Made by a program: the position numbers and the translations under genes. This document shows positions 41,399-50,296 of a DNA stretch of 64,000 bases, in pieces. The notes beneath the pieces were generated by a model. The model did no database searches, was not told the DNA's origin, and was given only the letters and a program-made list of their open reading frames with translations. How positions within the stretch are numbered: the stretch's first letter is position 1; each line of letters starts with the position of its first letter. This stretch comes from an uncultured Roseateles sp. (GTDB lineage Bacteria > Pseudomonadota > Gammaproteobacteria > Burkholderiales > Burkholderiaceae_C): contig NZ_OY729424.1 of NCBI RefSeq assembly GCF_963422335.1, positions 2,356,001 to 2,420,000 on the forward strand. Direction: 5' to 3'.

Positions 41399-42460
41399 CT
41401 AGCGCTGTGGCGCGTCGTTCCAGTCGGACGGCTTTGAGGGCGTCGGGTCGTCGGCGTCTGTGACATCGGCCAACAGGGCCGCCGCACTGCGTATCAGCGG
41501 CCAGGCCAGGGTGGCGCCGGTACCGTCGGCGCTTTGCATGCCCAGCTCCAGCAGGGCCGAGGCATGGAACAGGGCCATCGCTTCGTCCAGCCCGCGGTGC
41601 GAATGGCTGCGGCAGAACACCGCGTAGTCGGTCACCGGCGAGGCGATCGCCGCTGCCACTTTCAGCGCGGCGCAGGCGGCCATGCCATCGACGACGATCA
41701 GCTGGCGTTTGCTGGCGGCCACCAGCATCACGCCGACCATCATCGCGATCTCGAAGCCACCGAAGGCGGCCAGCACCTCGATCGGGTCGGTGATGTCGCG
41801 GTGCCGGCCCTGCGCACCTTGCAGGATGACGAGCAAATGGGCCAGATCGTCCTGGCGCATATCGGGCCCGGACACCACCAGATCGCGCACCGGGCAGTCG
41901 CCCAGCCGCGACAGCACCAGGGCGGCGCTCTCGTGCGAACCCACGCCCATGCCGGCACAGGCGACCAGATTGCCATGCAGGGTGTCGGCGATTTCCATGC
42001 CGGCGCGTATGGCGGCATTGGCCTGCTCCAGCGACATGGCCGCGCCGACGCGTGCATTGCGGGTGCCGTGCGCAATCTTGCGCGCCAGCAGCTTGGGATG
42101 GCGTTCCATCGGATCAGCCAGTCCGGCATCGACGACGGTCAGTTGCAGGCCCTGCATGCGGGCGAACACCGACACCGGCAACTGGCCATTGAGCAATTGC
42201 TGCACGCGCAGGCTGCTGCTGGCGCCTTCCATCGCGCCTATGCCATCGACAGCAAGGCCATGATCGGCGGCGAAGATCACGATGTGCGGATCGCGAAAGC
42301 GCGGCTTCAAGGTGTCCTGCACCAGGCCCAGACGTATCGCCAGCGGCTCCAGCTCGCCCATGCTGCCCACCGTCTCGGCCCGGTACTCGAGGGTTACGCG
42401 CAGTGCCCGGTCCAGCGTCGGGTTGGCGGTCGGCGAGATCGGTGTCGAATGGGTGGACAT
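41399..42460 (-). CDS. CobT-like nicotinate-nucleotide:dimethylbenzimidazole phosphoribosyltransferase, divergent
   Basis: The 353-residue product has the overall CobT layout: TLDRALRV, MGELEPLAIRLGLVQ, PHIVIFAADHGLAVDGIGAM, ACAGMGVGSHESAALVLSRL, and VDGMAACAALKVAAAI. The usual EPGH segment, which carries the catalytic Glu, is not present; at that place it reads RSHSHRGLDEAM. A longer frame to 42589 adds residues not in the family. No other cobalamin gene is nearby. It may be a paralogue with altered base specificity or activity. Its stop lies four bases from the end of gspC. Confidence 0.75.
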   Translation of the reverse strand: MSTHSTPISPTANPTLDRALRVTLEYRAETVGSMGELEPLAIRLGLVQDTLKPRFRDPHIVIFAADHGLAVDGIGAMEGASSSLRVQQLLNGQLPVSVFARMQGLQLTVVDAGLADPMERHPKLLARKIAHGTRNARVGAAMSLEQANAAIRAGMEIADTLHGNLVACAGMGVGSHESAALVLSRLGDCPVRDLVVSGPDMRQDDLAHLLVILQGAQGRHRDITDPIEVLAAFGGFEIAMMVGVMLVAASKRQLIVVDGMAACAALKVAAAIASPVTDYAVFCRSHSHRGLDEAMALFHASALLELGMQSADGTGATLAWPLIRSAAALLADVTDADDPTPSKPSDWNDAPQR

Positions 42461-42617
42461 GGCGGGCGTTGCAGGCAGGAAGCGGGACAGGAGCCGGCCC
42501 ATTGTGCGGCCTGGCGCACGCGCCGCGCATCGGTTAATCCCCCCGGTCAACCTTGCGGCTGGTATCGCCGCAAGTCCTTCGCCAGGCACAAAGCCCTTGC
42601 GCGCCCTGTGTCCGGGC

Positions 42618-44192
42618 TCAGCGCAGGAACAGCCGGTAGGCCGGGTTGTCGGTCTCGTCGATGCAGGGGTAGTTCAGTGTGGCCAGGAAGTCCTTGAAGG
42701 CCTTCTTGTCGCCCTTGGCCACCTGGATGCCGACCAGAATGCGCCCGTAGTCGGCGCCCTGGTTGCGGTAATGGAACAGGCTGATGTTCCAGTCGGGGTG
42801 CATGCTGGACAGAAAGCGCATCAGTGCGCCCGGCCGCTCGGGAAAGACGAAGCGGTAGAGGCGCTCGTCCCTGGCGAGTTCGGAGCGGCCGCCGACCATA
42901 TGGCGCACGTGCTCCTTGGCCATCTCGTTGTCGGTCAGATCCAGGGCACCAAAGCCCTGCTTGGTGAAGCTGCGGGCGATCTTGGCCGACTCGCCGCGGT
43001 CATGGATGGACAGTCCGACAAACAGATGGGCCTCCTTGGCGTCGGAGATGCGGTAGTTGAACTCGGTCACGCTGCGCGGGCCGATCAGCTCGCAAAAGCG
43101 CCTGAAGCTGCCGCGCTCCTCGGGGATGGTGATGGCGAACAGGGCCTCGCGTTGCTCGCCGACCTCGGCCCGCTCGGCGACAAAGCGCAGGCGGTCGAAG
43201 TTCATATTGGCGCCGCAGGTCACGGCGACAAAGGTCTTGCCCTTGAGCTTGTTGGCCGCCACGTACTGCTTGATGGCGGCCACACCCATCGCTCCCGAGG
43301 GTTCGAGCACGCGACGCGTGTCCTCGAACACATCCTTGATGGCGGCGCAGACGGCGTCGGTGTCGACGACCACGTAGTCGTCGACCAGCGCCTTGGCGAT
43401 GCGGAACGTCTCCTCGCCGACCAGCTTGACGGCGGTGCCATCGGCGAACAGGCCCACGTCATTGAGCTGCACACGCTTTTTGGCCTTGACCGAGCGCAGC
43501 ATCGCGTCGGAATCCACCGTCTGCACGCCGATGACCTTGATCTCGGGACGCACCGCCTTGATGTAGGCGGCCACGCCGGAGATCAGGCCGCCGCCGCCAA
43601 TGGCCACGAACACCGCATCGATAGGGCCCTGGTGCTGGCGCAGGATCTCCATTGCCACCGTGCCCTGGCCGGCAATCACATCGGGGTCGTCGAAGGGGTG
43701 CACGAAGCACAGGCCCTCGGCCTTCTCGATTTCGATGGCGTGCAGATAGGCGTCGGAATAGCTGTCGCCGACCAGCACGACCTCGCCGCCGAGGGCCTTG
43801 ACGGCATTGATCTTCACCTGCGGGGTCGTCACCGGCATCACGATCACGGCGCGGCAGCCCAGCTTCTTGGCCGACAGGGCCACGCCTTGCGCGTGGTTGC
43901 CGGCCGAGGCGCAGATCACACCCTTGTCGAGCTGCTCGCGGCTCAGGTGCACCATCTTGTTGTAGGCGCCACGCAGCTTGAAGCTGAACACCGGCTGGGT
44001 GTCTTCGCGCTTGAGCAGCACATGGTTGGCAATGCGCCGCGACAGATTCCGCGCCGGCTCCAGCGCGCTTTCAATCGCCACGTCGTAGACCTTGGCGTTG
44101 AGAATGCGCTGCAGATAACCATCATCGGCCGGCGTCAGGGCAGGCTGCGTGGGGGTCTGGGGCTTGCGACGGGCGCGGGTCGAGCCAAGCAT
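42618..44192 (-). CDS. ilvA: Threonine ammonia-lyase (biosynthetic threonine dehydratase)
   Basis: The 524-residue product deaminates threonine to 2-oxobutanoate for isoleucine synthesis. The PLP lysine is K72 in FSFKLRGAYNKM, the phosphate cradle is AIGGGGLISGVAAY, and the C-terminal two ACT-like regulatory domains are seen as LFAITIPEERGSFRRFCELIG and RLYRFVFPERPGALMRFLSSM. This length and the double ACT domain point to the isoleucine-inhibited biosynthetic enzyme. The frame stays open upstream to 44777, but ATG 44192 follows CAGGAGA and fits the family. A terminator lies about 70 bases upstream on the same strand. Confidence 0.95.
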   Translation of the reverse strand: MLGSTRARRKPQTPTQPALTPADDGYLQRILNAKVYDVAIESALEPARNLSRRIANHVLLKREDTQPVFSFKLRGAYNKMVHLSREQLDKGVICASAGNHAQGVALSAKKLGCRAVIVMPVTTPQVKINAVKALGGEVVLVGDSYSDAYLHAIEIEKAEGLCFVHPFDDPDVIAGQGTVAMEILRQHQGPIDAVFVAIGGGGLISGVAAYIKAVRPEIKVIGVQTVDSDAMLRSVKAKKRVQLNDVGLFADGTAVKLVGEETFRIAKALVDDYVVVDTDAVCAAIKDVFEDTRRVLEPSGAMGVAAIKQYVAANKLKGKTFVAVTCGANMNFDRLRFVAERAEVGEQREALFAITIPEERGSFRRFCELIGPRSVTEFNYRISDAKEAHLFVGLSIHDRGESAKIARSFTKQGFGALDLTDNEMAKEHVRHMVGGRSELARDERLYRFVFPERPGALMRFLSSMHPDWNISLFHYRNQGADYGRILVGIQVAKGDKKAFKDFLATLNYPCIDETDNPAYRLFLR

Positions 44193-44261
44193 GTACGGTC
44201 TCCTGAGCGTTTCTATTGCAGCGCAGCATGATAAGCGCTGACCCTGGAGGCCCTGCGGACA

Positions 44262-44293
44262 TAAAAAAACCCAGAGCCGTGAGGCTCTGGGTT
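44262..44293 (-). terminator. Rho-independent terminator upstream of ilvA
   Basis: AACCCAGAGCC and GGCTCTGGGTT form a perfect 11-base stem with a 4-base loop, followed on the minus strand by seven T. There is no minus-strand gene just upstream of it that would need a terminator. Confidence 0.85.
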
Positions 44294-44352
44294 GAATCCA
44301 CCCTAGAGGCGGTGGAGGAGACAATCGGTGCCAGGCGTCTTCTGCCCGGCTT
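44263..44352 (-). ncRNA. Candidate small RNA or attenuated leader upstream of ilvA
   Basis: On the minus strand a promoter-like pair (-35 TTGCAG 44387-44382, -10 TAAACT 44364-44359, 17-base spacer) would start transcription near 44352. About 90 bases later a strong terminator ends it. Inside lies CTCCTCC (44320-44314), complementary to Shine-Dalgarno sequences, and a 6-base hairpin TCCACC/GGTGGA. No leader peptide rich in Ile, Val, Leu or Thr codons is visible. It is either a separate sRNA or the 5' leader of ilvA with premature termination. Confidence 0.45.
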
Positions 44353-44358
44353 GTGGCT

Positions 44359-44387
44359 AGTTTAGCGGCCCTATTGCTGCACTGCAA
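44359..44387 (-). promoter_or_regulatory. Putative sigma-70 promoter of the ilvA upstream RNA
   Basis: TTGCAG and TAAACT on the minus strand are separated by exactly 17 bases. It lies about 190 bases before the ilvA start. Confidence 0.55.
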
Positions 44388-44495
44388 CAAGTTTGATGCG
44401 AAGATTGCTAGAGAGCCCGCTCCAGGGCGTGGTGCGTGGCGGCACAATCTGGTGCGCACCTTTTTGGGGTATGAAATGTCACTGAGGAATACGTG

Positions 44496-44918
44496 ATGGA
44501 ATGCACGATCAACTGGGTGTCCAGCGCCGGCATGGCGTTTGTGGCCGAGACCGGCAGCGGCCATTTGCTGACGATGGATGGCGCGCCGGACGGTGGTGGG
44601 CGAGACCTGGCCCCGCGGCCGATGGAAACGGTGCTGGCCGGTACCGGCGGCTGCACGGCCTATGACGTGGTGCTGATACTGAAGCGGGGCCGCCACGATG
44701 TGCAGGGCTGCCAGGTGAAGCTCACGACCGAGCGCGCAAGCACTGACCCCAAGGTCTTCACCAAGATCCATATGCACTTCACCGTCACCGGCAAGGGGCT
44801 GAGCCAGGAGGTGGTCGAGCGGGCAGTGCAGTTGTCACATGACAAGTACTGCTCGGCCAGCATCATGCTGGGCAAGACGGCCGAGATCACCACCTCGGTG
44901 GCATTGATTCAGATCTGA
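44496..44918 (+). CDS. OsmC family protein, YhfA-like
   Basis: The 140-residue product is an OsmC/Ohr fold protein: CTINWVSSAGMAFVAETGSGH, APRPMETVLAGTGGCTAYDVVLILKR with the first conserved cysteine, and HDKYCSASIMLGKTAEI with the second. This cysteine arrangement is that of OsmC-like thiol peroxidases; the short form without the N-terminal arm resembles YhfA. ATG 44496 has GAGGA seven bases upstream; GTG 44493 would be closer than usual. It is divergent from ilvA and convergent with coq7. Confidence 0.88.
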   Translation: MECTINWVSSAGMAFVAETGSGHLLTMDGAPDGGGRDLAPRPMETVLAGTGGCTAYDVVLILKRGRHDVQGCQVKLTTERASTDPKVFTKIHMHFTVTGKGLSQEVVERAVQLSHDKYCSASIMLGKTAEITTSVALIQI

Positions 44919-44987
44919 AGACCTTGCGGGACTGACCTTGAGGCCCATGCCCAGCATGGCCTCACGCTCTGTTCCCAACTGACTGGA

Positions 44988-45644
44988 TCAGAGATAGTGC
45001 GCCGTGCGCGTCATCACCCCGGCGGCCAGTTTCATCAGCCGTTTCACCGGCGCCGGCAGTTCGGTCGCGCCGGCGTCTTGAGCTTCCTGGGCATGCTGGG
45101 CCTCGTCGGCCTGCATGCGGGCAACGACGGCGCGTGAGTCCAGGTCTGCGGCCGGCAGGCGATCCAGATGGCCGGCCAGATGGGCCTCGACCTGGCGCTC
45201 GGTCTCGACCACAAAGCCCAGGCTGCGACGGTCGCCCGCCAACCCGGCGGCAATGCCGATGCCGAAGGCGCCGGCATACCAGACCGGAGAGAGCAGGCTG
45301 ACCCGGTCGCCCAACTCGTCCAGCCGCTGGCGGGTCCAGGCCAGATGGTCGGCCTCCTCGCGGGCGGCCTGCTGGAAATGCTCCCGCAAACGCTCGTTGC
45401 GGGTGACCAGGGACTGAGCCTGATACAGCGCCTGGGCGCAGATCTCGCCGACATGGTTGACGCGCATCAGCGCGCCTGACAAGGACTTCTCGGCCGCCGC
45501 CAGCTCGGTTCGGGGTCCGTCGGCGCGAGGCATGGCGCGAGCTGGGCGATATGCGCCCGCCAGACCCCGCAGAGCCTGGTCCAGCCCGCTGATGAGTCGG
45601 TCGGTGGGGCTGTGCTGCGGTATGGAACGTTGTTCTGTGGTCAT
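44988..45644 (-). CDS. coq7: Demethoxyubiquinone hydroxylase Coq7
   Basis: The 218-residue product is a di-iron carboxylate monooxygenase of ubiquinone synthesis. The ligand motifs are AEKSLSGALMRVNHVGEICAQALY (first E and ExxH-like), AREEADHLAWTRQRLDELG (E-x2-H), VETERQVEAHL and MQADEAQHAQEAQ (E-x2-H). ATG 45644 begins MTTEQRS; the eight residues of the longer frame are not conserved. It is divergent from the first porin across 255 bases. Confidence 0.94.
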   Translation of the reverse strand: MTTEQRSIPQHSPTDRLISGLDQALRGLAGAYRPARAMPRADGPRTELAAAEKSLSGALMRVNHVGEICAQALYQAQSLVTRNERLREHFQQAAREEADHLAWTRQRLDELGDRVSLLSPVWYAGAFGIGIAAGLAGDRRSLGFVVETERQVEAHLAGHLDRLPAADLDSRAVVARMQADEAQHAQEAQDAGATELPAPVKRLMKLAAGVMTRTAHYL

Positions 45645-45899
45645 GGTGGTGCTAGCAAGTACTAACAATTGTCAATCAGATCGACGGCGCCGACTTGAAG
45701 TCGCAAAACTGTCATGCGGGCGCTCGTTGTGTGATCGCAACGTCAAACGGGGATATCACGCCACAAGACTGGCATCAAATCGACGCGTCTGGTGCAATAC
45801 GCGCAGCTTCCGCTGTGGAGGTTGGCCTGATCAGTCGCAATCGTATGTCGCGGCTACCCCGGATCGGGACCTCTGGTTTCACTCTAAGGAAATAACGCA

Positions 45900-46913
45900 A
45901 TGAAAAAGTCTCTGCTTGCCCTGGCCGTGCTTGCCTCGTTCGCCAGTGCCGCCTCGGCCCAGTCGTCCGTGACCCTGTTCGGCGGTCTGGACGTCAACCT
46001 CCGCTACGGTAAGTCCAGCGGCGCGACGCTGAAGACCCTGGGTACCGATGGTATCTACAGCAGCCGTTGGGGCGTGCGTGGCGTTGAAGACCTGGGCGGC
46101 GGCCTGAAGGCCAGCTTCTGGCTCGAGTCGGCCATCAACCCCGACACCGGCACCCCGAACGCTGCCCGTTACTGGCATCGCCGTTCGTCGGTCAGCCTGA
46201 CCGGTGATTTCGGTGAAGTCCGTCTGGGTCGCTACCTGACCAACCAGTTCACGGCCTATGCCGACTTCGACCCGTTCGGCACCAACGGTGTGGGCGACGT
46301 CAACAAGATGCACCAATTCCTGGGCAGCGGCGTGACCAGCACCACCCGTGCTGACAACATCGTTGGCTACTTCCTGCCGGGCAATCTGGGTGGCATCTAC
46401 GGTTCGGCCGAAGTCGCCGCCGGTGAAGGCGCTGCCACTGATGGCAACAAGTACGTCGGCGTGCGCCTGGGCTACAAGGCCGGCCCGGTGGACGTGACCG
46501 GTGCTTTCGCCAATGGCAAGGCTCCCGTGTCGAACTTCAAGCGCACCACCTTCGCAGGTTCTTATGACCTGGGCGTGGTCAAGCTGACCGGTGCCTACAC
46601 GCAGAACAAGTGGCAAGCCCGCAAGGATACCGTCGCTCAAATCGGCGCCCTGGTGCCGGTTGGCAGCACGGGTACCTTCAAGGCTTCGTACACCAGCAGC
46701 AACGTCAACACCGCTGGCGAAGCCGTCACCGGTGATGCCAAGCAATTCGCTGTCGGTTACATCCATGACCTGTCGAAGCGCTCGTCGCTGTATGGCACCC
46801 TGTCGCGCGTCAGCAACAACGGCAAGGCCACCATCGCTGTGTCGGGCTCGCCGGCTGTCAAGGCTGGTCAGGCTTCGACCGGCTTCGAAGTGGGCGTCAA
46901 GCACACCTTCTGA
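45900..46913 (+). CDS. Gram-negative general porin (first of tandem pair)
   Basis: The 337-residue product has a signal peptide (MKKSLLALAVLASFASAASAQ) and the betaproteobacterial porin pattern: SSVTLFGGLDVNLRYG, SRWGVRGVEDLGGGLKASFWLESAINPDTGT, RRSSVSLTGDFGEVRLGRYLT, and a terminal phenylalanine (GFEVGVKHTF) recognised by the BAM complex. It should be a trimeric 16-strand outer-membrane channel. Codon use is more biased than in most neighbours, as in highly expressed genes. A terminator follows. Confidence 0.95.
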   Translation: MKKSLLALAVLASFASAASAQSSVTLFGGLDVNLRYGKSSGATLKTLGTDGIYSSRWGVRGVEDLGGGLKASFWLESAINPDTGTPNAARYWHRRSSVSLTGDFGEVRLGRYLTNQFTAYADFDPFGTNGVGDVNKMHQFLGSGVTSTTRADNIVGYFLPGNLGGIYGSAEVAAGEGAATDGNKYVGVRLGYKAGPVDVTGAFANGKAPVSNFKRTTFAGSYDLGVVKLTGAYTQNKWQARKDTVAQIGALVPVGSTGTFKASYTSSNVNTAGEAVTGDAKQFAVGYIHDLSKRSSLYGTLSRVSNNGKATIAVSGSPAVKAGQASTGFEVGVKHTF

Positions 46914-46946
46914 TCCTGCGCCCGCCTCGGCGGGTCCGGCATCACC

Positions 46947-46973
46947 AAAAGCCGCCTTCGGGCGGCTTTTTTC
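46947..46973 (+). terminator. Rho-independent terminator after the first porin gene
   Basis: AAAAGCCGCC and GGCGGCTTTT form a 10-base stem with a TTCG tetraloop, followed by more T. It makes the two porin genes separate transcripts. Confidence 0.9.
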
Positions 46974-47119
46974 ATGGGCGTTTGATGCGGATTGACGCAA
47001 GCTGGCTGTCGCACTTGTGACAGGGTTAGCTCGTGTGGAAGGCCTGCAACATCGGGGTTCCGCGTTCGGCTGCCAAGACACAGAATAGTCAAAACGATTC
47101 TTACCAGCAGGAGACATAG

Positions 47120-48193
47120 ATGAAAAAAGCAAGCTTGGCCTTGAGCCTTTTGGCTCTCAGCACCACCGGCGCCTGGGCTCAGTCCAGCGTGACTCTGTAC
47201 GGCATCATGGATGCCGCGGTGCGTGTGACGACCAATGCCGGCCCCAACGCCGCCAGCAACAACAAGTCGGTGAAGACCTTGCAGCCTGGCGGCATGTCGC
47301 AGAGTCGCCTGGGCATCAACGTAACCGAAGACATGGGTGGCGGCCTGAAGGCGATTGCCAATCTGGAACACCGCCTGATGTCGGACACCGGCACCGCCGC
47401 CGCTGCCGATTTCTGGCGCCAGTCCTGGGTCGGCCTGCAGTCGAGCGACTTCGGTCGCATCACCCTGGGCCGCCAATACAACATCCTGTTCGACATCTAC
47501 ACCTCGACCTACGCCTCGTTCCGCTACTCGCCCTACATCGAGGCTTACAAGCCCGAAATCGGCATGTCGCTGACTGCGCGCCAGGACAATATGGTCAAGT
47601 ACCTGATCGAGTCGGGCGGCCTGCGCGGTGAGATCCAGGTCAGCGCCGGCGAGGGCTCGGCGGCCGGCGGCAAGTCGATGGGCGGTCTGCTGCGCTACGC
47701 GCAGGGCGAGTACGCCGTTGGCGGCGCGGTCCTGCAGCTCAAGGACGGTGCGGGCAAGAAGGTCACGGCCAGCACCTTTGGCGGCAGCTACACCTCCGGC
47801 CCGGTCTACCTGACGGCTGCCTGGGCTCGCAACAAGTTCGAGACCGGGTTCAGCGCACCGACCAATGGCGCGCTGGCGGCTTCCATCGTGGGTGCCCTGA
47901 ATGCGGCTTCGGCGCTGGCTGAGCATCGCGATATGTGGAGCGTTGGCGCCACCTATCAAATGGACGCGCAGTGGAATCTGGGCGCGCACTACTGGCATGC
48001 CAAGCAGAATGGCACCGTCGCTGCTGGCAACGGCAAGGGTGACTTCCTTGCTGTCGTGGCCGACTATGCCTTCTCCAAGCGCACTGACGCTTACCTCGAG
48101 TTCGATCACACCAAGATCGGCGGCAACCTCACCCTGGCCAATGGCGCGACCACACGCAATGGCTTCATGATGGGCTTGCGCCATCGCTTCTGA
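47120..48193 (+). CDS. Gram-negative general porin (second of tandem pair)
   Basis: The 357-residue product has a signal peptide (MKKASLALSLLALSTTGAWAQ) followed by SSVTLYGIMDAAVRVTTNAG, SRLGINVTEDMGGGLKAIANLEHRLMSDTGTAAAADFW, RITLGRQYNILFD, and ends MMGLRHRF with the C-terminal Phe. It is clearly related to the first porin but diverged in the extracellular loops, so it is an old duplication. CAGGAGA precedes the ATG, and a terminator follows. Confidence 0.95.
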   Translation: MKKASLALSLLALSTTGAWAQSSVTLYGIMDAAVRVTTNAGPNAASNNKSVKTLQPGGMSQSRLGINVTEDMGGGLKAIANLEHRLMSDTGTAAAADFWRQSWVGLQSSDFGRITLGRQYNILFDIYTSTYASFRYSPYIEAYKPEIGMSLTARQDNMVKYLIESGGLRGEIQVSAGEGSAAGGKSMGGLLRYAQGEYAVGGAVLQLKDGAGKKVTASTFGGSYTSGPVYLTAAWARNKFETGFSAPTNGALAASIVGALNAASALAEHRDMWSVGATYQMDAQWNLGAHYWHAKQNGTVAAGNGKGDFLAVVADYAFSKRTDAYLEFDHTKIGGNLTLANGATTRNGFMMGLRHRF

Positions 48194-48229
48194 TCGAAGT
48201 TGATGTGCGGGCTGCCGCAGTGATGTGAG

Positions 48230-48256
48230 AAGGGCCGCAAACAGCGGCCCTTTTTT
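48230..48256 (+). terminator. Rho-independent terminator after the second porin gene
   Basis: AAGGGCCGC and GCGGCCCTT form a 9-base stem around AAACA, followed by six T. Confidence 0.88.
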
Positions 48257-48341
48257 CATTTCACGAGTTGTGGCCGGGGCAGGGAACCTTTTCTTCGCCG
48301 TGCTGCTCCGTCCTGCCGACGCCGATCCGATACCCTGGGCC

Positions 48342-49097
48342 ATGAACGACACCTTCTTTTTCCGTAGCTTGACGTTGTTGTGCGTCCTCGTCCTGAGCGG
48401 GTGTGCGCAACTCGCGCAGGAGTCGCCAGCCGAGGCCATGCCGGCCAGTCTGGACGCCTGGTCGGCCAAGGCCCTGCCGGTCAAGCCGGTGACCCGTTAC
48501 TCGATGGCAAAGCGTGCGGGCCACAGCTGCGTGTTGGCTCAGGCCCACCGCTCGGCCAGCCTGTGGCGTCGCAAGCTGAATGTGGCGCCGGGCGAACTGG
48601 GTGCCATCGAGTTCAATTGGTGGGTGGGTGGCATGCCGGAAGGGGCCACCGTTACCGATGCCGCGCATGACGATGCAAGTGCGCGCATCGTACTGGCCTT
48701 TGATGGCGACGAGGCCAATCTGTCGCCGCGCAACCGGATGCTGTTCGAGCTGGCGCGCACGCTCACCGGCGAGGCGCCGCCCTATGCCACCTTGATGTAT
48801 GTCTGGGATGCCAAGGCGCCGGTGGGCACCGAGGTGGTCAGCGCGCGCAGTGACCGCATGCGCAAGATCGTGGTGGCCTCGGGGCGCGAGAACCTGGGCA
48901 CCTGGCGTCGTTTTGAACGCGATGTGGTGGCCGATTTCCGCCGGATCTATCCCGGTGAGTCTCCCGGCATGCTGGTTGGCATGGCCTTGATGACCGATGC
49001 GGATAACACCCAAGGGCGTGTCGAGGCTTGCTACGGCACGATCCGCCTGCTGGACCGCACCGGTGGCGAACTGCCGGGGGGGCTGACGCCGCCCTGA
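48342..49097 (+). CDS. DUF3047 family lipoprotein
   Basis: The 251-residue product starts with a lipoprotein signal (FFFRSLTLLCVLVLSGC, lipobox LSGC) and has the DUF3047 pattern: SLWRRKLNVAPGELGAIEFNWWVGGMPEGA, ARIVLAFDGDEANLSPRNRMLFELARTLTGEAPPYATLMYVWD and FRRIYPGESPGMLVGMALMTDADNT. The fold resembles a carbohydrate-binding or lectin-like beta-sandwich; no activity is known. The frame runs upstream to 48225 but ATG 48342 gives the lipoprotein signal. Confidence 0.85.
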   Translation: MNDTFFFRSLTLLCVLVLSGCAQLAQESPAEAMPASLDAWSAKALPVKPVTRYSMAKRAGHSCVLAQAHRSASLWRRKLNVAPGELGAIEFNWWVGGMPEGATVTDAAHDDASARIVLAFDGDEANLSPRNRMLFELARTLTGEAPPYATLMYVWDAKAPVGTEVVSARSDRMRKIVVASGRENLGTWRRFERDVVADFRRIYPGESPGMLVGMALMTDADNTQGRVEACYGTIRLLDRTGGELPGGLTPP

Positions 49098-49293
49098 GTC
49101 CGGGCCTTCAGCTTCCAAGGGTGGCTATGACAGTGGCCGCTCACCTGGCGCATCAGGCCTCCAGGCGTTTGACGATTCGGACTTACCCCTGTGCGCGGGG
49201 GCGACTTTATGAGCATGATGGCGGGCTTGCTGAAATCCGATGAAACAAGGCCCGTGGCTGAGCGCGCGCTGCCCAAACTGACACTCTCTCAAC

Positions 49294-50277
49294 ATGCTTG
49301 CATTCATTCTTCGGCGCATGGGCCAGGCCATCCTGGTGATGCTGACGGTGGCCTTCGTGGCCTTCATGATCTTCCAGTATGTGGGCGACCCGGTGACCAA
49401 TTTGCTGGGGCAGGACGCGACGCCCGAGCAGCGTATCCAGCTGCGCAAGGATCTGGGCCTGGACGAGCCCTTCCCGGTGCAGTTCGCCCGCTTCATCGGC
49501 AACGCCGTGCAGGGTGAATTCGGCCTGAGCCTGCGCCAGGGCCGCAAGGTCTCGACGCTGATCGCCGAGCGCCTGCCGGCCACGCTGGAGCTGGCCATGA
49601 CGGCCGGCGCGCTGGCCTTGCTGGTGGGTATCCCGCTGGGGGTTTATGCGGCGCTGAAACGGGGCAGCTTCATGTCTCAGGCGCTGATGACGTTTTCGCT
49701 GCTGGGTGTGTCGCTGCCGTCCTTTCTGTTCGGCATCCTGCTGATACTGATTTTTGCCGTGACCTTCAAGATGCTGCCCAGCTTCGGTCGTGGCGACGTG
49801 GTGGCCATAGGCTCCTGGACCACCGGCTACCTGACCGTCGATGGCTGGAAGCACCTGATACTGCCGGCCATCACCCTGTCACTGGCCAATATGGCCCTGG
49901 TGCTGCGCCTGGTGCGCTCCGAGATGCTGGAGGTGCTGCGCACCGACTACATCAAGTTCGCCCGCGCCCGTGGCCTGAACAACCGCGCCGTGCACTTCGG
50001 TCATGCGCTGAAGAACACCCTGGTGCCGGTGCTGACCATCATGGGCCTGCAACTGGGCCAGCTGATCGCCTTCGCCATCATCACCGAGACGGTGTTCCAG
50101 TGGCCCGGCATGGGTCTGCTGTTCATCCAGGCGGTGCAGTTCGCCGACATTCCTGTGATGGCGGCCTATCTGCTGCTGGTGTCGGGCATTTTTGTGTCCA
50201 TCAATTTGCTGGTGGACATGTTGTACCTGGTGGTGGACCCACGCCTGCATGTGGATGGCAAGGCGGGGGCGCATTGA
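49294..50277 (+). CDS. dppB: Dipeptide/oligopeptide ABC transporter permease DppB-like
   Basis: The 327-residue product is a six-helix permease: MLAFILRRMGQAILVMLTVAFVAFMIF at the N-terminus, then LRKDLGLDEPFPVQFARFI, and the EAA loop region DYIKFARARGLNNRAVHFGHALKNTLVPVL. It is the first gene of a dppB-C-D-F operon. There is no periplasmic binding protein gene in front or behind; the 196 bases upstream hold no gene I can support. Confidence 0.92.
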   Translation: MLAFILRRMGQAILVMLTVAFVAFMIFQYVGDPVTNLLGQDATPEQRIQLRKDLGLDEPFPVQFARFIGNAVQGEFGLSLRQGRKVSTLIAERLPATLELAMTAGALALLVGIPLGVYAALKRGSFMSQALMTFSLLGVSLPSFLFGILLILIFAVTFKMLPSFGRGDVVAIGSWTTGYLTVDGWKHLILPAITLSLANMALVLRLVRSEMLEVLRTDYIKFARARGLNNRAVHFGHALKNTLVPVLTIMGLQLGQLIAFAIITETVFQWPGMGLLFIQAVQFADIPVMAAYLLLVSGIFVSINLLVDMLYLVVDPRLHVDGKAGAH

Positions 50278-50296
50278 GATCATGGGAGCCAATGGC

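Noticed and set aside
44281..44352. A branched-chain amino acid leader peptide for ilvA
   Set aside because: No start codon is followed by clustered Ile, Val, Leu or Thr codons in this stretch; the only candidate frame (TTG near 44325) is not enriched and does not stop before the terminator.
49098..49293. A small gene or binding-protein remnant upstream of dppB
   Set aside because: Short frames exist, but none has a ribosome site plus a signal peptide or recognisable domain; I see only a CCCC/GGGG hairpin and weak promoter-like bases.
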